A stretch of DNA of 54,218 nucleotides from Actinopolyspora alba (GTDB lineage: Bacteria; Actinomycetota; Actinomycetes; Mycobacteriales; Pseudonocardiaceae), in contig NZ_FOMZ01000009.1 of assembly GCF_900112765.1 (NCBI RefSeq), forward strand, positions 239,863 through 294,080. Direction: 5' to 3'. A model generated the notes under the pieces. It worked only from the letters and a program-made list of their open reading frames with translations, ran no database searches and had not been told where the DNA came from. Both the position numbers and the translations under genes were made by a program. Positions 8,397 through 17,053 of this stretch are shown in pieces. The first letter of the stretch is position 1. Every line of letters starts with the position of its first letter.

Positions 8397-8765
8397 ATGG
8401 CGCGTCAACGCACCAAGTCCTGGTCATTCCTGCCGAGTGGCCACGTCGAATCCGGTGAACGGGTCGAAGTTGTCTTGGTCCGTGAGCTGAGCGAAGAGCT
8501 CGGGATCAAAGCCAAGATCGCGGGCTTCCTCGGCGCGGTCGAGCACGGTTACATCGAAGACGGCGCCACCTATCACGAGGTCAACCTCGTGTTTGAGGTC
8601 TTCATCACCGACACGGAACCAGTCAGCCAGGAAGATCATTTCCAGTTTCACTGGCTCGGACTGGATGACCTTGCCAACGACGACGTGCGGCCTGGCGCAC
8701 TCAAGCACGCCTTGGTGTCGGCCGGTGACGAACGCACGCCGTTTTGGCACGGATGGAACGGATGA
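8397..8765 (+). CDS. Nudix hydrolase, start uncertain
   Basis: A 122-residue protein with a full Nudix box at residues 15-37: GHVESGE, seven residues, then RELSEELGI, matching GX5EX7REUXEEXGU. The box binds the metal that hydrolyses nucleoside diphosphate-X bonds. The substrate is unknown. The frame upstream of ATG 8397 keeps the expected first strand of the fold (VVARTAIRRDGQLLMARQ) but has no ATG, GTG or TTG before the in-frame stop at 8304, and no ribosome binding site precedes 8397. The gene has therefore either lost its true start to a mutation or begins late and lacks a strand. It could be a recent pseudogene. Confidence 0.65.
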   Translation: MARQRTKSWSFLPSGHVESGERVEVVLVRELSEELGIKAKIAGFLGAVEHGYIEDGATYHEVNLVFEVFITDTEPVSQEDHFQFHWLGLDDLANDDVRPGALKHALVSAGDERTPFWHGWNG

Positions 8766-9009
8766 GCCCTCATCCCGACACGGCCATTCTTCGGTACCTC
8801 ACTTCGGCGCTTTGAGTCGCCCAGGGTTGGAGGCTTGTCGGTGTGTGAGCTCAGCAGTGGGCTGGGCGGTTTGGGGCTCGGCTGGTGGGATGTCACTGGC
8901 TTACTCGTCGAGGAAGCGCGGTAGCTGGAGCAGTCGGCTTGCGGCACGCGCTCTGTGCGTAAACCTGCGATGATCAACACCAAGGAGAACCCCGTGGAGG
9001 CTTACCACT

Positions 9010-9698
9010 GTGACCGCCGTCGATGAAGCCCGCCGCAATGCTCATGTGGCGTCCTCCCCGCCGAAAGCTTTGAGCAACATGGTGAGCACCTGCGGCTGGC
9101 CATCGACACTGTGATCGCTGCACGCATCGTGGAGGGCTACGACCTGTTCCTGCTTGCCCCCATCACGTTCTCGTGCTCGCACGAGCATGAAGGCATGCCC
9201 GGCTTTCCGGGCACGGTCAGCATCAGCGCCGGCACCCTGATCAGTGTCATCGACGACATCCGCGTCTCACTGGCACGTTCCGGTGTCACCAAGCTCTCGT
9301 CCTGGTCAACGGCCACGGGGACAATTACGTGCTGTCCAACATCACCCAGCACGCCAACGTGCAACAGCGCAGCGTTCTCCTGTGCCCCGGCCGCGACGAT
9401 TGGAAAGCCGCCCGCGATCATGCCGGAGCCGCCACGACCGCCCACGAGGACATGCACAGCGGCGAGATGGAGACCTCGATCCTGCTGTACACCCGCCCCG
9501 AGCTTGTCGGCGGCACCTACGCCGACGCCGATCACGACGCTCTGGCCACCGGCCGCACTCGCTCGTCACTGGCATGCGGGCCTACACGGCCATGGCATCA
9601 TCGGCCACCCCTCCGAAGCCACGTCAGCCAAGGGCAAGGCCGTGCTCGACAGCCTCACCACCTCGTTCGCTGACCACCTCAAGGCCCTCGCGGGATGA
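9010..9698 (+). pseudogene. Creatininase-family amidohydrolase, multiply frameshifted
   Basis: The family is clear once frames are joined. GVLPAESFEQHGEHLRLAID (metal site around E-x-H-G), FSCSHEHEGMPGFPGTVSIS, VLVNGHGDNYVLSNI, AHEDMHSGEMETSILLY and GIIGHPSEATSAKGKAVLDS occur in the right order. Reading them needs shifts near 9045, 9298, 9555 and 9590. Intact members hydrolyse cyclic or linear amides with two metals; some act in mycofactocin or riboflavin-type pathways. Four shifts in under 700 bases argue for decay rather than one sequencing error. The product named is that of the ancestor. Confidence 0.7.
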
Positions 9699-9764
9699 CC
9701 AGCACGCCCGAGTCAAACGGTCCCTCCGAAAATGCCGCAGCCCTCCATCCTGGATTTAGCGTGG

Positions 9765-9838
9765 CATATCATGTTAGCGGGGTTAACACCTTGCACTGCC
9801 GAGTGCTAGGCTAACGCCTACTCCTGTGGGAGGTGGGC
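9765..9838 (+). promoter_or_regulatory. Putative promoter/operator region of the methylase gene
   Basis: Contains TGTTA-7 nt-TAACA, then GCACT-GCCG-AGTGC, then CTAGGCTAACGCC and the ribosome binding site GGGAGG five bases before ATG 9839. TTGCAC (9791) with TAGGCT (9807) could be a -35/-10 pair with short spacing. The symmetric elements suggest a regulator site. The regulator is unknown. Confidence 0.35.
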
Positions 9839-11728
9839 ATGTCGGATGAAGCTCTGGTGACGGCAGCGGAGATCGCTCGGCTCGCGAATGTGGGGCGGGC
9901 GGCGGTCAGTAACTGGCGACGGCGGTACCCGGACTTTCCTGAGCCTGTGCTGGGTTCGGCGAACAACCCGACGTTTCCTCTTGAAGCAGTGCGTAGCTGG
10001 CTGCGGGACCAGGGCAAACTCTCGGAGTTGCCTCCGTATGACGCGTTGTGGCGCGCGCTCGATGCTGCTCGCGGCGATCGTGACGTGGTCGATCTGGTTG
10101 CACAGGTCGCTTCGCACCTGCGCGACCGGGATTCGGCGGACTTGCCGGAGACGATCAGAGCTGCGCTGGACGACGTCGGCAACGAGGATCCTAGGGAGCT
10201 GATCGAATCGCTGGCGGGAATGTTGTTCGATCGCCAGCAACGTCAGCATCTGGTGACACCACCGGAACTCGCCGAGCTGATGGTGCAACTGGCGGGGACG
10301 TCGGGAACGGTGTTCGATCCGGCATGTGGCTCTGGAAACGTGTTGCGTGCCGCCGCGGACGCCGGTGCCGCAGAGGTGGTCGGACAGGAAGTCGAGGAGC
10401 CGCTCGCAACTCTCGCTGAATCCCGGCTGGCTGACGTTACTGTCACTGTCGAAGCCGCGGACACACTGCGCTTGGACCTGTTTCCTGACCTGCGTGCTGA
10501 CGCGGTTGTATGCGACCCACCGTTCGGCTACCGCGACTGGGGGCACGCTGAACTGAGCGTGGACCCACGCTGGAAGTTCGGGATTCCGCCCAAGAGCGAG
10601 CCCGAACTCGCTTGGATGCAGCACTGCCTGGCTCATGTGAAGCCCGGTGGCATGGTTGTCCTTGCCATGCCGGCAGGTGTGGCTGGTCGTCGGCCCGGGC
10701 GGTCTATCCGCCAGGAACTCGTGCGGCGTGGTGTCCTGATGGCAGTGTTCGCCCTACCTGCTGGCGTGCTGATGTCGAGCGGTATCGCGGTGCACCTCTG
10801 GGTGCTACGTGGGCCTGATACCGACGGAGCCGGGCCTGTGCTGTTGGTTGACACCGGACATCACCAACCTGCACGGCGTGGCCAGGTGGACTGGTCAGCG
10901 ATCGGCTCCGAGATCCTCGACGCCTGGCGAGCGTTCCAGCAGGATGCTGATGTCGAGGACATCCCGGGGCGACGCCGCGTCATCGAGCCGATTGAATTAC
11001 TTGGGGAGGACGTTGACTTCACACCGGCGCGCCATCTTCCGGTGCCACCGCGGCGGGTGGTTCTCGCCGAGGTCGAAAGCGACCAGGCGGAACTACGGCG
11101 ACTGCTGAACGGGCTCACCGGTGAATGGTTCGAGCTGAGGGAAGCTGCGCCCACGCCGCGCGCGGTCACCACGATCGGTGAGCTGGCCAAGGTCGGTGCA
11201 CTCGAACTCATCCGGCAGAGCAGCCCGGTCGACGCTGATGAGAACGGCACCGGGTCGTTGGTGCTGACAGGACGCGACGTCGCTGTCGGCGCGGATCCCA
11301 CGCTGCGGTGTATCGGAGGCGCAGAGACGGTTCCGCTCCGTCCCGGAGACGTGGTAGTGCCGATGGTGGCTGCCGGTGAAGGGAACACAGCGCTGCGGGT
11401 GGTTGATACCGACGACTGGTCACTGGGCGCGAACCTATTCTTGATCCGAGTCGACGAGGAGCGTCTGGACCCGTGGTTTCTCGCCGGTCAGATCCGATCC
11501 GGTGATCCTGCGCCGAGCTCCACCACCGTGTCGGGCGTGCACCGCACCAATATCCGCCGCACCGAAATCCCGGTTACCGACATCGATGAGCAACGTCGAC
11601 TGGGCGAGGCCTTCCGGCGCCTCGCGGAGTGGGAATCGGACCTCAACAAAGCCGTCAAGCTCGGCACGCGCCTCACCCGCGAGCTTACGAACGGTATCGC
11701 CGAGGCCACCCTGATTCCGGGGGAGTAG
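9839..11728 (+). CDS. N6-adenine DNA methyltransferase with N-terminal HTH (HsdM-like)
   Basis: A 629-residue class I SAM-dependent DNA methylase. The N-terminus (about 5-50) looks like a MerR/HTH fold: VTAAEIARLANVGRAAVSNW, then RRRYPDFPEPV. Motif I for SAM binding is FDPACGSGNVL (about 159-169). The catalytic motif IV is DPPFG (about 225), an NPPF variant with Asp first as in some gamma-class enzymes. The C-terminal 200 residues look like a target-recognition domain (GELAKVGALELIRQ, VSGVHRTNIRRTEIPV), as in type I specificity-like folds. ATG 9839 is chosen because GGGAGG precedes it. It converges on the UvrD-like gene 45 nt away and probably protects self DNA for the adjacent island, though it could be a separate solitary methylase. 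Confidence 0.8.
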   Translation: MSDEALVTAAEIARLANVGRAAVSNWRRRYPDFPEPVLGSANNPTFPLEAVRSWLRDQGKLSELPPYDALWRALDAARGDRDVVDLVAQVASHLRDRDSADLPETIRAALDDVGNEDPRELIESLAGMLFDRQQRQHLVTPPELAELMVQLAGTSGTVFDPACGSGNVLRAAADAGAAEVVGQEVEEPLATLAESRLADVTVTVEAADTLRLDLFPDLRADAVVCDPPFGYRDWGHAELSVDPRWKFGIPPKSEPELAWMQHCLAHVKPGGMVVLAMPAGVAGRRPGRSIRQELVRRGVLMAVFALPAGVLMSSGIAVHLWVLRGPDTDGAGPVLLVDTGHHQPARRGQVDWSAIGSEILDAWRAFQQDADVEDIPGRRRVIEPIELLGEDVDFTPARHLPVPPRRVVLAEVESDQAELRRLLNGLTGEWFELREAAPTPRAVTTIGELAKVGALELIRQSSPVDADENGTGSLVLTGRDVAVGADPTLRCIGGAETVPLRPGDVVVPMVAAGEGNTALRVVDTDDWSLGANLFLIRVDEERLDPWFLAGQIRSGDPAPSSTTVSGVHRTNIRRTEIPVTDIDEQRRLGEAFRRLAEWESDLNKAVKLGTRLTRELTNGIAEATLIPGE

Positions 11729-11772
11729 GACCATGTCTGAGGCATCTGCGCGGTCCCCCAGACGCGTGTCAG

Positions 11773-13893
11773 TCAAGCCGGCAGGAACGGGCTCGCGGTG
11801 CCGTTGCACGAGACGGACAGCTCCTCGCGCGCACGCGTGCAGGCGACGAACAGTAGGCAGCGTTGTTTGAACACATCGTTGCAGTGCTGCTGGGCGTCGA
11901 TCTCGTACGGCGTGATGTCCCGGTCGAAGGGTAGGGCCTTCACTGTCGCCCCGATCACGGCGACACACCGGAATTCCAGTCCCTTCATCGCGTGCATCGT
12001 TGCCAGCCGCACCCCCTCGTCTTCGGCACTGGGTCGGTTCTTCACGCGCACGACGGGGATCCCCTCGGTCTGCAGGCGCTCCGCGGCCTTGTCCAGCAGC
12101 ACGTTGAACCGCGTGCATACCGCGATCTCATTGGTCAGGACGCCCCGTTCGATCCACGAGCGAACCTGGTCAACAAGGGCGGCGACCTCTTCGCTCTGCG
12201 AAGAGTGGGTGGCCATAAGGGGAGGACGGCCGCTCAGCAGCGAGCGGTAGCCGGTCAGACTGTCCGAACCATCGCCTCCGAGGTCGTCGACCGGCTCGTT
12301 GTCGAGAACCTTCGCCGACCAGGTGAGGATCTCGGACGTGCTGCGGTAGTTCAGGCGCAGTCTGCTGCTGCGACTGGTGACGTTGATGCCCAGCGAGCGC
12401 AGTGATACCCGGTTGTCGTAGATCCGCTGGTGAGGGTCACCGGCGATGAACAGGTCGTCCGATCCGACCGGAACTGTGGCGCGCAGCACGCGCCACTGGG
12501 CCGGGTGCAGATCCTGCGCCTCGTCGACCACGACGTGGTCGAACTGCTGTTCCTTGCCGAGCACGGTTGCGGCGTGCGCGCAGACTTGTAGGTGGGTCTG
12601 GTTGCCCGCGGCTTCGAGCTCGGTGAGGAAGGCTTCGACCCCGCGCCAGACCTGCTTGCGCTGAGCAGCTCGCAGCTGGGACCCGCGGCCGCGGCGTTTG
12701 GCCGCCAGGTACTCCTCTTCGGCCCGGAGGTCCTGGGCGAGAACGACGTGGCGGTACTCCTGCGCCAGGAACTGTTCGGACCAGGCCAGGTCGAGCCTGC
12801 TCGCCACGCGTCGCCACAGTTGGCGTTCGTCGGCGTCACCGATCGGGGACGGGGCAGTGCCGGTGTGCTCCCGCACGACCCGATGGGCGAGCGAGTCGAC
12901 CGTGGTGATCTCGACGCGTTCCAGCTGCGTGTCGTCCTCGAGCAGCCGCCGCAGGTTGTCGCGAAGGCTCGTGGCCAGCGCGTTGGTGAACGTCGTCAGG
13001 AGCACTCGCGCCTCGGGGTTGCGCGACAGCAGGTGTTTGGTCCGGTGCAGGGCGACGACGGTCTTACCTGTGCCGGGGCCGCCGGTGACCTGCGCGGAAC
13101 CGTTGTAGGAGGCCCGGTAGGCGACGCGGCGCTGGGAGCGGTGCAGGAAGACCCGCCACGCGGCGAAGGGCTGGTTGAGGATCTCCTCCAGCTCGTCGGG
13201 GCCACTGACCAGCGTGATGCGGCCGCGCGTGTTGGTGATGGCCATCGCCAGGCTGTCGTCGGTGGATTCGGGTTCGGCCGGGCGACGTTCGGCGACGATG
13301 TCGCGGTACACCTCGTCGGCGTTGAACCCCTCGGCGAGGTATTCCAGCACCTCGAACTGGTCCTCCGGGAGCAGACCGCTGAAGGCCTCCAGCTGTTCCC
13401 GAGTTGTGATCACGCGGGCGGCGCGCAACACCTGGTCGTCGACGCCCAGGTGGCGCAGCACCGTGTCGGAGTGCTTGTCGAACAGGCGCTCCGAAGCCTC
13501 GGCGGCAGCGGGCTCCAACGACGGCGTGATCTCCTCGAGGGCGACGACGTTGCGGACCTCGAGTCCGCGCGTGGCGGTGTTGACGGTGAAGAGGCGCTTC
13601 ACGGCCCAGGCGTAAGCCTCGTCGTGGGTGTCCACGGCCAGCAGCAGGAACATCTCGCTGCCGTCGTCCGGTGCGAGCACCACGCCGCGGTAGGACTGGG
13701 TGATGCGGATGGTTCGCACCCGCTTGTCGCGCGCGTTCTCGATCGCTTCCAGGTGCAGCCCCTTATCCGCGTAGAGCTCGGCGATGGGCAGCTGCTGAAA
13801 CTTCGCCATCGCCTTGCGGACTCCGGCCTTGACCGGCTTCTCCAGCCGGTCGTAGGTCTCCCAGAAGCTGGAAGCGAAGGCGAGCTGGGCCAT
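11773..13893 (-). CDS. UvrD-type SF1 helicase with RelE-like N-terminal domain
   Basis: 706 residues. The first ~100 residues (SFWETYDRLEKPVKAGVRKA… LHLEAIENARDKRVRTIRIT… YRGVVLAPD) have the pattern of a RelE/ParE-fold domain: helical hairpin, then R-x-x-R-I strand and YR strand. A linker to about 240 leads to the helicase: Q-like region, Walker A GGPGTGKT (about 268-275), motif II DEAQD (about 461), GDPHQRIYD, motif IV LRLNYRST and late motifs GVRLATMHAMKGLEF and VACTRAREEL. It unwinds DNA 3'-5' by family analogy. It lies 8 nt behind McrC, at the end of the minus-strand series, so it is co-transcribed with the McrBC pair. The toxin-like domain may act in RNA or DNA sensing rather than as a toxin. 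Confidence 0.85.
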   Translation of the reverse strand: MAQLAFASSFWETYDRLEKPVKAGVRKAMAKFQQLPIAELYADKGLHLEAIENARDKRVRTIRITQSYRGVVLAPDDGSEMFLLLAVDTHDEAYAWAVKRLFTVNTATRGLEVRNVVALEEITPSLEPAAAEASERLFDKHSDTVLRHLGVDDQVLRAARVITTREQLEAFSGLLPEDQFEVLEYLAEGFNADEVYRDIVAERRPAEPESTDDSLAMAITNTRGRITLVSGPDELEEILNQPFAAWRVFLHRSQRRVAYRASYNGSAQVTGGPGTGKTVVALHRTKHLLSRNPEARVLLTTFTNALATSLRDNLRRLLEDDTQLERVEITTVDSLAHRVVREHTGTAPSPIGDADERQLWRRVASRLDLAWSEQFLAQEYRHVVLAQDLRAEEEYLAAKRRGRGSQLRAAQRKQVWRGVEAFLTELEAAGNQTHLQVCAHAATVLGKEQQFDHVVVDEAQDLHPAQWRVLRATVPVGSDDLFIAGDPHQRIYDNRVSLRSLGINVTSRSSRLRLNYRSTSEILTWSAKVLDNEPVDDLGGDGSDSLTGYRSLLSGRPPLMATHSSQSEEVAALVDQVRSWIERGVLTNEIAVCTRFNVLLDKAAERLQTEGIPVVRVKNRPSAEDEGVRLATMHAMKGLEFRCVAVIGATVKALPFDRDITPYEIDAQQHCNDVFKQRCLLFVACTRAREELSVSCNGTASPFLPA

Positions 13894-13901
13894 GGGTGGA
13901 A

Positions 13902-15098
13902 TCAGCTCCTTTCGATGAGCCGTCGAGCGAGCACACCGATATCCTCCAGCAACTGAGGCGGCGGTTGGTCGAGTTCCAGAGCATGTTGGTGGATCGTGAT
14001 GCCGGCTCCTCGGACGCGATGCGTGCCGTGTGTCGCGTTTCCCGCGGCATACACGAGATGCCCTGCAGGTAGGCCGAGTGCGACGCAGTAGGCCAGCATT
14101 TGGTAGACGTCCGCATTCGGGTAGCCGGACGGGCGCTCGGCCTTGTATTTGGCATCGGCGACCGTGCTGGGTTTGCCCTCCGGGTCGTAGTGCACGAAGT
14201 CCGGGGCCAGCGAGATCGTGTTGCCCTCGTCGAGGTGGCAGGGGTCCTGCAGAACGCTGTGACCGGGGTAGTCGGCAAGAGCGTCCCGCAGAGCGATGGT
14301 GACGAAGTCTTCGAAGAGCTTCGCGGTGTCGACGAGGAAGCCGTGGGCGGTGAGATCACCCGGTCGGTGCTCGATGGAGGCCCCGCGGAGGACGAGTTCG
14401 GCCAGCCGAAGTGCGTGGTGGTAGCGGGCGTTGAGTCGGGTGGGTTGCCAGGCGGGCAGCCGGCAGCCCCGGGGAAGCGGAGTGATCTCGGCGAAGCGCC
14501 GCTGCAGACGGCGGAGTCGGACGCGAACGTCCTCAGGGAGTTCGGCGGGGATTCGGAGTAGGGCGTGCGCTGCGCTCGCCAGCAGGCGGTTCTCGGTGAT
14601 GTCGGGGGTGTACTCGTCGTGGGTGACTTCCAGCGGCAGCGGTCTGCCGTGGTGCAGGCGGAGTTGGTCGCTGTGCCGCAGACGGCCGCGCATGACGTGT
14701 GTGGCCTCGTCGGCCTCCCGATAACCGTGCATGAGGCCCTGCTGCACGGCGTGCTCGGCCTGCGCGGCATAGAGCCGGGCCACCGCGGGCACCAGTTCGC
14801 GTTCGTCGGTGACGGGCACGGGATCGTCGAGCAAGATTCTGGAGCTGCGCCGGTAACCGAGGAGGAACAGAACCCGGGCGATCGGGACTTTCGGAGTGAT
14901 GCGCACGACGATCGCATCGTCACCGGTGCTGATGCGGGCGGCACCGATGGTGCCGTTGGCCCGCACTTGCCAGCAGCCGGCGCGGTCGGGATGCGGGGAC
15001 GCGTCGACGACACCGCTGTGGGCCAGGGCGCGCCCGGCCACATCGGGCAGCGGCACGGTTCGCGCCGGGGCGTTTTCGGTCAGCGACAGGTTGATCAT
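13902..15098 (-). CDS. mcrC: McrC-like nuclease subunit
   Basis: 398 residues from ATG 15098, whose ATGA overlaps the McrB stop. The frame is open further upstream, but that part is Arg-rich shadow coding inside McrB. The N-terminal half is the McrC-type beta-rich domain (RISTGDDAIVVRITPKVPIARVLFLLGY). The PD-(D/E)xK nuclease core is visible as LAPDFVHYD and, 15-20 residues later, VADAKYKAE (about 297-320), followed by DVYQMLAYCVALG. In the known system McrC docks on an McrB ring and cuts modified DNA. Length and order next to McrB fit. The target modification cannot be read from sequence. Confidence 0.85.
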   Translation of the reverse strand: MINLSLTENAPARTVPLPDVAGRALAHSGVVDASPHPDRAGCWQVRANGTIGAARISTGDDAIVVRITPKVPIARVLFLLGYRRSSRILLDDPVPVTDERELVPAVARLYAAQAEHAVQQGLMHGYREADEATHVMRGRLRHSDQLRLHHGRPLPLEVTHDEYTPDITENRLLASAAHALLRIPAELPEDVRVRLRRLQRRFAEITPLPRGCRLPAWQPTRLNARYHHALRLAELVLRGASIEHRPGDLTAHGFLVDTAKLFEDFVTIALRDALADYPGHSVLQDPCHLDEGNTISLAPDFVHYDPEGKPSTVADAKYKAERPSGYPNADVYQMLAYCVALGLPAGHLVYAAGNATHGTHRVRGAGITIHQHALELDQPPPQLLEDIGVLARRLIERS

Positions 15099-16507
15099 GA
15101 TGTCGTGTCGCTGCCGAGCGCGGCGCGCAGGGGAGCAAGACCGTAACGGTGCTCGACGTCGATTCCCTCGCCGTAGTGGTGTTCCTCCAGCAGGGGGAGG
15201 ATCTTGGTGCGCCACGTGCGTTCCAGCCCGCCTTGCCGGTAGACGCTCTTGTTCATGAGGTAGGACGGGCCGATGTGGAAGTCCGAGTCCGGGATCCGGC
15301 GGTTGAGTTCGTCGAGCAGGTCGGCCGGTTCGGGGGCGTGTCCCTGCTCGGCGAGCCACCGGCGCAGCAAACCGCGCGTGGGTTCGATGCCCGGGGAGAG
15401 CTCGACGAATGAGAACCGCCGCCGCATCGCCGCGTCGACCAGCGCGATCGAACGGTCGGCGGTGTTCATGGTGCCGATGAGGAACAGGTTCGGCGGCAGT
15501 GCGAAGTCATCCCCCGAGTAGGTCAACCGCACCGAGCGGTTGCGGTACTCGAGCAGGAAGTACAGCTCGCCGAACACCTTGGCCAGGTTCGCACGGTTAA
15601 TCTCGTCGATCACCAGGAAGTGCGGCAGGTGCCGATTGCCCTCCAGCGAGGCGTGGTCGGCGAGCTCGCGCAGCGGACCGTCCTGGAGCCGGAATGCCAC
15701 CTCCCGGCTTCCCGGGTCTTCCCGTGGCCGGAATCCCTCGAAGAAGTCCTCGTACGAGTACGACGGGTGGAACTGCACGAGCGAGACCTGTTCGGGACCA
15801 CCGCCGAGGAATTCGGCGAGTTTGAGCGCGAGGTAGGTCTTGCCGGTGCCGGGCGGACCGTGGAAGACGAGCTGCTTGTCGTCCCACAGCAGTTCGCGGG
15901 CCTCCCGCAGCCATGCGATGTCGTGCACAAGGAGCTCGTTGGCAAGCTCGGCTGTCGGCTCGGGCAGTTCGAGTTCGCGTCGTACCATCAGGGCCGCGGT
16001 GCCCGCCTCGGAGTCGGCGCCGTTGCTGTCGGCGGCGAGCTCCTCATCGCTGCGACCGATCCCGTCGATGTAGGCCTTCACCGGGGTGAGGTCGACGACA
16101 TCGAGCTGGATGGACAACTTCTGCTGCAACGCCTCCGGCAGTTCCTCGTAGGGAAAGCCGGAGTCGTTCCAGGTCACCGGGCGCCGCAGGTTCGACCGGT
16201 TGCCCTCGGAGTGCACCCGATCGGTGTCCCCGGTGATCTCACCGAGATACAGCTCCCCCTCGGAGACCGTGCACACCATGTCGCCCGGCTTCATCTTGGC
16301 CAGGAAGAAGTGCAGCTCCTCGATCATCCGTTGGCGCTGGTTGTATGTGAGAACACCCTCGTAGTCCTCGTCCACGATGGCGCGCAGCTCTTCCTTGCTG
16401 ACGAGCTGGTCGACCTCACGCAGGTGGGTAGCTGCCAGGCTCACGACTCCCTCCCGCAGCCAGAGACGCTGAACCAGGTTCTGCCCGAAGACGTTCGAGC
16501 CGCGCAC
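15095..16507 (-). CDS. mcrB: McrB-like AAA+ GTPase
   Basis: 470 residues. The N-terminal domain starts at once with VRGSNVFGQNLVQRLWLREG and continues to MKPGDMVCTVSEGELYLGEI (about 1-95), a DNA/base-recognition domain found in front of actinobacterial McrB-type ATPases. The AAA+ part has Walker A GPPGTGKT (217-224), Walker B/sensor FLVIDEINRAN (about 298-307) and the McrB signature GTMNTADRSIALVD (about 345-358). McrB proteins hydrolyse GTP. The start is unclear: GTG 16507 has no ribosome binding site and falls inside the DUF4357 frame, while residues AWL directly upstream in frame look like native domain sequence without a start codon. A frameshift or reinitiation is possible. Confidence 0.85.
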   Translation of the reverse strand: MRGSNVFGQNLVQRLWLREGVVSLAATHLREVDQLVSKEELRAIVDEDYEGVLTYNQRQRMIEELHFFLAKMKPGDMVCTVSEGELYLGEITGDTDRVHSEGNRSNLRRPVTWNDSGFPYEELPEALQQKLSIQLDVVDLTPVKAYIDGIGRSDEELAADSNGADSEAGTAALMVRRELELPEPTAELANELLVHDIAWLREARELLWDDKQLVFHGPPGTGKTYLALKLAEFLGGGPEQVSLVQFHPSYSYEDFFEGFRPREDPGSREVAFRLQDGPLRELADHASLEGNRHLPHFLVIDEINRANLAKVFGELYFLLEYRNRSVRLTYSGDDFALPPNLFLIGTMNTADRSIALVDAAMRRRFSFVELSPGIEPTRGLLRRWLAEQGHAPEPADLLDELNRRIPDSDFHIGPSYLMNKSVYRQGGLERTWRTKILPLLEEHHYGEGIDVEHRYGLAPLRAALGSDTTS

Positions 16508-16911
16508 CAGCCACGCGCGCTGGGCCCCCAGGGCGGCACTGCGAGGAAGTCACCGAGCGGGCGTTCCTCGGCGGTCTGCCACGACGTGTAGCCGTTCACC
16601 GAGCTACCGAGGATGACGCCCGCAGCTGCGGAGGGGGAACCGAAAGTGTAATCCTGGCTGAACTCGAGGTGGTCGGGGTGCTTCGTTGAGGCGTTGATCA
16701 TGCCGTCGGCGATCAGTTGCTCGCGTAGGCGGTGCGAGGCATGGAAGTGGGAGGCGAACGACGGCACGACCTCCGACCGCACCGGCGAACTCGCGAGCAC
16801 AACGAACTGTTGACTCCCGTTGGTGCCCTTCTCCGGCAACAACCGTCCGGTGGCCAGCGGTCCATCGTAAGGTAACTTCAGGTGGAACTCGGGGTAGTCG
16901 TCCTGCGTCAT
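16441..16911 (-). CDS. DUF4357-domain protein
   Basis: 156 residues. The middle (SPSAAAGVILGSSVNGYTSW, then QTAEERPLGDFL, about 92-125) matches the short DUF4357 motif (S-x-A-A-x-V-x-L-G-x-S-x-N-G…W). This domain is often found at the C-terminus of restriction-linked proteins. The N-terminal half (EFHLKLPYDGPLATGRLLPE, FVVLASSPVR) fits the associated beta-rich region. The last ~25 residues lie in an overlap with McrB and look non-native (GWCAARTSSGRTW), so the true end may be nearer 16510. It is the first gene of the McrBC sub-operon and may take part in target recognition. Confidence 0.6.
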   Translation of the reverse strand: MTQDDYPEFHLKLPYDGPLATGRLLPEKGTNGSQQFVVLASSPVRSEVVPSFASHFHASHRLREQLIADGMINASTKHPDHLEFSQDYTFGSPSAAAGVILGSSVNGYTSWQTAEERPLGDFLAVPPWGPSARGWCAARTSSGRTWFSVSGCGRES

Positions 16912-17053
16912 GAGGGCAGGCTATCGTCGTAATCACGAGGCTGGGGAGATTTGGTGATATTCGCCGTTGGGCTCTTGCCGAGGTTGACTGAGCAGCATTG
17001 GGTAGAGCGGGAGCGGTGCGATCGGCTAACGCCGCCGATTCCAGCGGCCGTCA

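Noticed and set aside
1-9700. cas genes to go with the arrays
   Set aside because: None of the type I-E proteins (Cas3, Cse1, Cse2, Cas7, Cas5, Cas6e, Cas1, Cas2) could be recognised on either strand.
9787-9812. CIRCE-like element (GAGTGCTA half-site) before the methylase
   Set aside because: CIRCE needs TTAGCACTC-9 nt-GAGTGCTAA. Here the arms are short and the spacer is 4 bases.
13763-15043. 426-residue alternative minus-strand frame inside the McrC region
   Set aside because: Ser/Pro/Thr-rich shadow frame. The McrC frame has the PD-(D/E)xK motif and an ATGA overlap with McrB.
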